This document shows, piece by piece, positions 35,001 to 44,000 of a stretch of DNA of 64,000 nt. The position numbers were made by a program, and so were the translations under genes. Every line of letters begins with the position of its first letter. Position 1 is the first letter of the stretch. The notes beneath the pieces were generated by a model, which saw only the letters and a list, made by a program, of their open reading frames with translations, did not search any database and was not told the origin of the DNA. The DNA is from Trissonchulus latispiculum (taxonomy: Eukaryota; Nematoda; Enoplea; Enoplida; Ironidae): contig JASAND010027774.1 in assembly GCA_030248195.1 (NCBI GenBank), positions 1-64,000 of the forward strand, in the 5' to 3' direction.

Positions 35001-38000
35001 GATATACAAACCTGCATAGATTTTTATATATTAATCCTGTAATCAGTTGGTATTTTCTGAGTTTTTTCTGTTTTTGCCTGTTTCAGATAAGGTAGTCAAT
35101 CATTGGCCCTGTAATCCGGAGAAGGTCATTATCCTACACCGGCCACCCCAGCGGGAAATCTGGTCTTTCGGATCTGGCTATGGTGGGAATTCGCTGCTGG
35201 GCAAGAAGTGTTTTGCCCTTCGCATTGCCAGCAACATTGCGCGCGACGAGGGCTGGCTGGCTGAGCATATGCTGGTAAACAGTGCTGTTGACAGTCGCCT
35301 GTTGTACTATTCACCCTTTTGCATAAACTTATCTAGGAATTTTGTTAAGGAGATATATAGGTTCTGCTGTACTTTTTGCTGTTTCAATAAATTTAACACT
35401 GAGGCTTTGTCATTCTGTTTACGTAATAGCTGTTTAGTTGGTATTTTTGTAGGGGGGGAGGGTGGTGTCCCGGGTCCCCCTTACTTTTTGGAGCCTCCCC
35501 ACTTTTAATGACAATTTAGCTGAGGTGTGCTGGGTTTTCTCTAGGCCAAAATAGAGGGGGAAGTGGGGGACCCCCCCCCACTTGTGGTGGTTGGGGGGGG
35601 ATAAAATAGACAAAAATGCTAAAAATACGGTAAAAATGCTTGTTTTCTACGTATACTGCTACAATTAAGCTAAAAGGTTCTCAAAAATCAAGTTTTAGTA
35701 CCAAAATAGATGATTTTTGACCAACAAATTCCGGCGAAGCTGGAAAATTTTGACCAAAAATCCATAAAATTTGGCATCTGGGCACTTTATAGTGAGTGAG
35801 GGAAGCCCAAAAAAGTGGGGGGAACCCATGAAGTGGGGGGGCATAATTTACTCTCTTCAGATAATTAACATCCAGTTCACGATATTTGGGCAAAAATGCA
35901 AAAATTCTTCAACTTCTGGGGGCTCCTCTCCCTCCCCAGACCTCCGCTCCGCTGCGTTTGACTTTGGACTAGAGATGAGCACGGGCCGGATTTTTACGGC
36001 CCGGCCCGGCCCGCTCCAAAATCTTGCTCGGCCCGGCCCGGCCCGGCCCGCAGGCAAAACTTTTCGGCCCGGCCCGGCCCGGCCCGCTCCAAGATTCGGC
36101 CCGGCCCGGCCCGCCAAAAGAAGATTTCTAAAATTTTACTAACAATATTATTTCAAAGGCTCAAATGCAATATGGAAACGCTAAATTATGCTACAAAATG
36201 TTAAATTTTGCTGTAAAATAGCCAGAATGAATAGATATTTAGCTAATTTTAGCGATTTTGAACATTTTCTATAGTCGATCCGGCCCGTTTCGGTCCGCGC
36301 CGGCCCGCAGTTGTAAAATTTTGTCGGCCCGGCCCGGCCCGCTAACAAATGGATGTCGGCCCGGCCCGGCCCGCGGGCCGGGCCGGGCCGGGCCGGAATG
36401 CTCATCTCTACTTTGGACCCCAACCATTTTTAAAATCCTGGATATGGGCCTGCCTATATTGCATTTTTCCTGCTCCATTGGAACACTTTTATTATTATAG
36501 TTGTTTTTTTGTTTTTTTTTCAGATTATGGGGATAACCAATCCTCAGGGTCGAGAGCGTTTCATCACTGCCGCCTTTCCCTCCGCCTGCGGAAAGACGAA
36601 TCTTGCCATGCTGGAACCGACCATACCCGGCTGGACGGTTAGAGTTGTTGGTAAGATTTTTTTGCTGTAATTAAATTTGTGTATCGGTTTTATGGTTCTT
36701 TTATGGATTTGTTTTGTCGGTGTGGGGGGGAAGGGGAATTTTCGGGAGGACCAAAACTTACCAGTTTTAGCGTACATTTGCATGGAGAACCGCCAAAGCG
36801 TTCTCAAACATGTCTTGATTTAGGCAGGCGTAAATAAATAGGCAGGGTAAAATCTTCTGTGAAGTCGGAGGAAAATTTTTTAGGAAAAGCAATCTACATC
36901 AATTTTCTTCTACATAGGTAGCAAAACTTGTCTGCTGTTTGTGTTCCGTACCTTTTCTCTACCTGGTATTTGCGCCTTGATTCTGTGGCTGTAGGCGATG
37001 ATATTGCCTGGATGCGTTTTGATGAGAGTGGACAGTTGCGCGGCATCAATCCGGAGGCGGGCTTTTTCGGTGTGGCCCCGGGGACCTCCCATAAAACCAA
37101 TCCGATGGCCATGCACAGTTTTCAGAAGAATTCCATCTTTACCAATGTGGCTGAAACGGTGGATGGGATGTACTACTGGGAAGGTCTGGAGGATGAAATT
37201 CCTGATAAGGTATGGGTTAGATTTTGTAATGGAGATTTTTTCAGTGATTGTGTTTTAATGGAAGTTTCTTTTCGCTGAAGTTCAAGGTATCAGTTCTTTG
37301 GCGAAGTCTTTTGTGTTGCAACTTAAACTAACTCGGCCTGTTCTAGGGGTTTTATATGGGAGTGTTTCTGAAGAGGGCCCCCCTCGGTGGGCGACACATT
37401 TGGGGGGGGGCGAAAGATTTTCAACAATTTCTAAAAATATGCTAAAAACTGCGCTAGTATTCCTTAAGCTGATTAAGTGTAATATAAAAGACAAAAATTG
37501 AGTAAGAAAATTTTTGAAATTTTTAACTTCTTTTTCAGCGCTAATTTTGGTACCAGAAGGGACCCAATTTTTTCGGGGATGGGGACACGAGTTTGATGGG
37601 AGTAGAATAGGTCCAGATCATTTACTAAAGGATTAGAAAAACGGCACTCAGCGTAGGAGCTATACTAAATTTCTGTTTTTCTCCAGTTGTTTTCTGTTTT
37701 AGAATATTGATATGATTAATTGGTTGGGTGAGCCCTGGAAGATTGGCATGCCCGGCAAAGCGGCCCATCCCAATTCCCGGTTCACGGCCCCAGCCAGCCA
37801 GTGCCCCATTATTCATCCGAAATGGGAGGACCCGGCCGGTGTCCCCATTGATGCCATCATTTTTGGGGGACGTCGACCAGAAGGTGACCAAGATTAGCTT
37901 CTTTTGTGGAGGGTGGGGAGCTGGTTTTCTCCTAGGCAAAAATTTCTGGGGGGGGAGGATTTCTGGGAGGGAGAAAAATTTTTCGAAACATGCTTTTAAA

Positions 38001-41000
38001 AGAACTATTGTTTGCTGCTGAGCTAAAAGTAACTGTTTTAACCTAAATTTAAGCTGAAAATAGCTAAAAATGTCTAAAAATCCGGCTAAGGGTGGAACTT
38101 TTTCAAAATTTATCCTCAAAATCCTATTTTTCTGTGCACTTTAGAGTTTTGGAGGGGGGGGGAGGCCCGAATCCTGGGGGGGGCGCGATTCTATGGGGCG
38201 ACCCAAGTCTGGGAGGGAGAACAGACTTCTTGGGGGGAGCCGACCCCCCCCCTTGTAGGACAGAGCCAAGGGTAGGCAAGACTTTTATCTTAGATGGGTT
38301 TTGGAGGCGGAGTTCCTAGTGGTAGTGTCTCATCATTATACAAACGGAAAACTTGCCACAAATTCTAGCTAGGATTGAAAAATATTAGTTTCTACGTTTG
38401 GCTAGCTCATTCCACTGAAGGGTACGCGTTAGGAGACGGCGGGATCGAGTCCCGCCAGGTGCCCGATTTTTTCTGTTACTTGGTGGCAGTAGCGTAGGTA
38501 CAAAAAATTTTCAGGGGGGGCGGTTTTGACCGAGGACTTTTGAGGGGGGAGGGGTAAAATTTTCTATTTTTGCGTAACGATTACATGCACACTGTGTATT
38601 ATATATACTGCAAGTTGTCCTATTAATTCAAAAGTTTTCTATGGTTAATGTTTCGACTTGTTACAACTGAAAGCGATACCGTAAGTCCCAAATGGGGGGT
38701 CTGGGGGGCCGAGCCCCCCAGAAGTTGAGGAAATTTTTAAATTTCGCAATTAAACGCTGTTGAAAATTTAATTCTTTATAAATGATTTATCAATTTACTA
38801 ACAACATTTTGTATATACTTTTATTTGCCATTTTCTACGTTTACTGTCTTGCCCGAAAACTGAAACCATTAGGATGCTCCCATTACCTAAGAACTGCGTA
38901 TTCTGATATTAAGAAACTATGCCAAGGCTGATGATGTTGGGAATAACGCAGATAACAGCAAAACTGCAAAGCAGCTTATAATATACAAACATTTGTTAGC
39001 ATGCTTAATGAAAAATAATTTTGATAATCTAAATAGCCAAAATGCGCGCCGGAGGCGCGAAAATTTTTTTAATGGTGTAGAAAATGCATCAATGTTGAGC
39101 TAATTTGAAGCATTAATGTGTAATTTGTGTATGTTTCTAATAAAGTTAAACGCGCGCGCTCCGCGCGGGCGTAAAATTTTTCTTTTGCCCAGTTTTTCAG
39201 GGGGGGCAAAGCCATTATTTCGGGGACGGCGGCCGCCCCCCCGCCCCCCCCCCCGTATCTACGCTAGTGCTTGGTGGTGTGTGCAACTTTCTTGCATTCT
39301 TGAACTGGTTTACTCATCCTTGGCAATTATTGTGTCTATTACAATTTTAGTGGGGGGGGAATATTATATTTTGCATTTCTGTATTTTTGTACAATATTTT
39401 TTCGGTAGTTTTTTTATCTTCAGGAGTGCCGTTGGTGTATGAGACTCGCAGTTGGGCGCACGGAGTGTTTGTTGGAGCCTGTCTGAAGTCTGAGGCAACT
39501 GCTGCTGCCGAGCACGCAGGTTAGTAGTTAACTTACTGGCTTACTTCTAGGCCAAAATTTATGGGGGGCTTGAAGAAGCCCCCCCCCCATCGATCACCGA
39601 AAGTGGGGAGCATATTTTTTGACAAATTTTTAGGTTTGTTGTGTAAAAAAACTGCTAAAAATCGCTAAAAATAACTAATTTTAGGTATTTTTTAAGCTAA
39701 GATCGATAAAAATCCGGCGAAGCCGGATGCTAAAATTTGGCAATTTTGGGGCTATGGGGGAGGCTCCTCGAATGGGGGGACCTTCCGAATGGGGGGCAAC
39801 CCCCCCCCCCCCCCCAGTAGAAGTAAGCCAGACTTATGCTTAGGCTGTGAACGTGTTTGACTGACTGCTGTGTGCAGATTATTTGCGGGTGAAGTATATT
39901 GAGTTTATTGTGAAAGGTTTACGCTGAAATGCTGAATGACTCAATTGGAGAATTATTCTTTTGATTGGTATATTTAAGTTGGGTCCATGGTGTAATTAAG
40001 CTTTAATATTGTTCTTTAAAATATAATTCGTACACGTTTCTAGGTAAACAAATTATGCATGACCCTATGGCCATGCGTCCATTCATGGGATACAATTTTG
40101 GTCACTACTTACAGCATTGGCTTAATCTTGAAAAGCCGCCGCACAAGGTTGGTTTTTTAATCTGTCGTTGTAGTTCGTCCTACACTGGCATTTTTTTAGG
40201 GTTTTGAAAGTGGGCCCCCCCCCTAGGGAGGGGGAAGTGGGGGGGGGGGGGGCTTCCGAAAAGTGGGGGGGGGCGAGCCAAAAGTAAAATATACCGAAAT
40301 TTTTAGCGAAAAATTAGCATTTTTAAGGTAAAAACGCAAAAAATCGCTGTTTTTAAGCTTAAAATGAGCTTATAAGTCCATAAATTAGCTAAAAATTGAG
40401 AAAATTTTTGAAAATTTGACCCCAAAAACCTTATTTTTTGACACTTTTGGGCGACCCCCAAAAAAGTGGGTGGGGGCTTGCCGAAAAGTGGGGGGGGGGC
40501 GAAAGTGGGGGGGGGCTCCGAAAAGTGGAGGGGGAACCGAAAAGTGGGGGGGGGCCCCCCCCCCCCCCCCGCTAAAAAAATGCCAGCTACAGTTCTTCAT
40601 AACTACAGTATACCACTGACCAACTCATTAGTAAGTAAGAGATTAGTTTCCCTCATTTGTCACAATCCATTACATGCTGCCTATAAATACGCATTGGACG
40701 AATTAACAAATTAGCCTATCCTAATACCTATGTCTTTAGCTACAGTTCGCAGGAGCGCTTTTTATTGCACTTCTAGCTTTGCTGTTTGTTGAGTTGTGTT
40801 GTGTTGCATGTTTTAGCTGCCGAAAATTTTCCATGTCAACTGGTTCCGTGTCAATAAGGCGGGAAAATTCCTCTGGCCCGGGTTCTGTGAAAATATTCGA
40901 GTACTGGACTGGATCTGTAGACGTCTGGACAATGAGGACGTTGCGGAGGAGACGCCGATCGGTCTTATACCAAAGAAGGGTACTGTAGTGTACTGTATTA

Positions 41001-44000
41001 CATTGTATTGTATTGTATTACTTACTGTACTACTGTACCTACAGAGTGTTGTTTCGTTTGCTAGGTGATTTTGGTTTCAGTTTCAGTTTTAGTCCGTGAT
41101 CCACAATAAACTCAGTTTAAGTTTTGGTCGGTGGACGAAAATAGTTTCCGTTTCAGTCACTGGCGGATCCAGGATTTGATGACGGGGCCAGGGTTGGGCG
41201 AGACCGAGATTTCACCGAGACCGAGACCGAGACCAGGGTACCGAGACCGAGACTAGCCAAGTCTCGGCTTTTGGGCGAGACCGAGACCGAGACTAGCAAT
41301 GTTTAGCTAAAACTTAATTTCTTCCAGTTTTTGAGTCTTAGATCTAATAATAGGGGCTTTGACATATAATCATACGGCTTCCGAACCTCGTTAGTTAGTT
41401 TTCATAACATTGATTTCAAATTTTCGACGAAATTAGATGTTTTCCAAAAAATTTCCGGTCTCGGGCCGAGACCGAGACTTTTGGGTGAGCGAGACCGAGA
41501 TCGAGACCGAGACTCCCAACCCTGACGGGGGCGGTACAATTTTTTCACAGGGGGTCTAGAAGTTTAAGAAATTTTTTGTTTTTGCAATAAAATCGGTCTT
41601 CGTATCTTTAATTCTTTTGATTTTGAAGAACTGGGAAAATTTATTAAAATACAACACATTTTTAGTCAAAACTAGTAATTTTTCCGAACAATCTGATTCA
41701 TTTCAAGTTTTATCTTCGTAAATGCCCTAAATATGCCGTTTAAAATTAGAAAATTTGCGCCGACGTCGAAAAATTTTTTGTTTTTTCACCTTTTCCCTGT
41801 TTTTCTCCTTAATTTTTCCTACCTTCGAATCGCGACGGGGGGCGCCCCCCCCCCTGGATCCGCCCCTGATTTCAGTTTTAGTTTCAGCGGGGAAGTGCCA
41901 GTTTCAGTGTCAGTTCATTCAAAAAGCTGCAGTTTCTAACCTTCAGAAATAATCTAAAGCATAAATTGATGATGATTATTTAGTCTTCCACTGCAGAATA
42001 TTAACGAAATAGAGGCTTAAAGCCTTCAAATACTCGTATTTTGATGGTGGCTGAAACTAGTTTCAGTCCGAGTTTCAGGTCTTTGCTCAAACTAGTTTCA
42101 GATTCAGCTCAGCTTTCAAAATAGTTTCAGTTTCAGTTTACGTTTCAGTGGCTGAAACTGAATCCTGTACAACCTAAAATCCAGGTTCAGTTTCTCAGTG
42201 CCTGAATAAAACACATCCCTAACTGTACCTATGCTGTATGTATTGCTTACTTTTCTGTTTATATTTGAACCTATTTTTCGATTGATGTGTCCATTTTGCT
42301 TTCTTCTGTTTTCTAGGTACGATTAATTTGGACGGTCTAGAGCACCCTGTGGACTGGGACGAGCTGTTCTCAATTCCCAAGGAATACTGGCAAGAGGACT
42401 TGAAGGAAGTGCAGTCCTTCTTTCAGGAACAGGTATACTTATTATAGCAGCGAGTATACAATGCGTATAATGTAATACATAAGCGTCATACTCTATGTAT
42501 CCCACTTGTCATACTCGTATCTGCATATTACTAAGAGCAAGAGTACATAATATAAGAGTGTGACAGCTGGTCAGTTCTCTGTTATCAGAGCAAAAACTAT
42601 GCTCTGTTCGCTAACGGCTTACCCCCTCCCCCAAATTGGACCCCAGTGAACAAAATGAATTCACCCGCTATATTTGTGTTCTAAAGTTCGAAACAGACAC
42701 AAACTACACTTACGTACTGCTTGTGTTTTCGAGCTTAAGCACATAAACATAGAGCGAGTGAGCGTACCCCCGTTTGGAACCCGTACCCCGGAGTGAGAGG
42801 GGGTCAATTTGGGGAGGGGGTAAGCTGATAGCGAACATAGCATAGTTCTGGCTCTAATAACAGAAAGTTGGCCAGCTGTCACACTCTTATATTATGTACT
42901 CTTGCTAAGAGTACATAATAACTAAGAGTGTGAAAAGCGCCACGCTCTCAGTTATTAGGCTTGCGATATGTCTACACGATAACTGCTGACCCCCCCACAA
43001 ATTAGACCCATCACCTCAAAGAAAGTCGCGCGCTGTGCTTGTGCACCGGAAGCTCACAGCAGACACATTTTGGACTACTGACTAGTTGTGTTTTCAAGCT
43101 TTGGAACGCGATATGTCTACACGATAACTGCTAACCCCCCCCCCCCCCCTCCCCACAAATTAGACCCATCACTTCAAAGAAAGTCGCGTTCTGTGCTTGT
43201 GTGCCGAAGCTAACAACTAACACTTTAGACTACCGAGTACCGACTAGTTGTGTTTTCGAGCTTTAGGACGTAAGTATGGCGTTCGAATTCCGTTGAAGAA
43301 GTGATGGGTCTAATTTGTGGGGGGGGGTCAGCCGTTATAGTACAAATCATGACGCAAGCCTAATAACTACAGAGCGTGGCGCTTTTCACACTCTTAGTTA
43401 TTATGTACTCTTGATATTACCAAGAATAATTGTATGATACTCGGTTCGTTAACTCAGGTACACCCCGAAAGTTTTCGTAGGAAGTTCCACCTTGAACTGA
43501 ATATATTCTTTCGTTGCAATGCCTTTCGCTGATTCGCTAATTAATTTACGGCTTGCGGTAACATGTAATTTATTCGTTGATATTTTAGTTAACTTAAGGT
43601 TAATGCATCCTACCAGACCTTTCGGAAATTTTCAATTAAAAGCTACCTAATGTAGCATTATTCTGCTACTGCCGATGATCTAAAAAATGTTTCATAATAA
43701 TGTACATGAAAGTACATGAAATTCCAGATCTATCTGATGTACTCTTGGCATTTTGTAGTATACTCTCAGTAAAACAGTACTCGTGCTAGCGGTGTGTGAC
43801 GTTGTAATTGTTGTTTCTGCTTAGCATGTGCCGTGTTGTGGGGGGGACTTACTGTTAATACAGTGTATATGTCGCAGTAAAGTAGTACATTTAGTGATGT
43901 ACTACATCCCTAGAAAATTTCAGTGATGTACTACATCACTAGTCAAGTTGTACATCGGACTTCAAAGGTCTCAAATGTACAACTTTACTGACAATTTTCA

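Larger units (their letters stand above)
41042..42221. mobile_element. 1.18-kb hAT-like element, 10-bp flank match ACTGTACCTA (intron 11)
   Basis: The left end is CAGAGTGTTGTTT and the right end AAAACACATCCCTA; identical ACTGTACCTA flanks lie at 41032-41041 and 42222-42231. Both subterminal regions are built of GTTTCAG words (41080-41160 and 41870-42190). It is the outermost of three nested elements. Confidence 0.65.
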
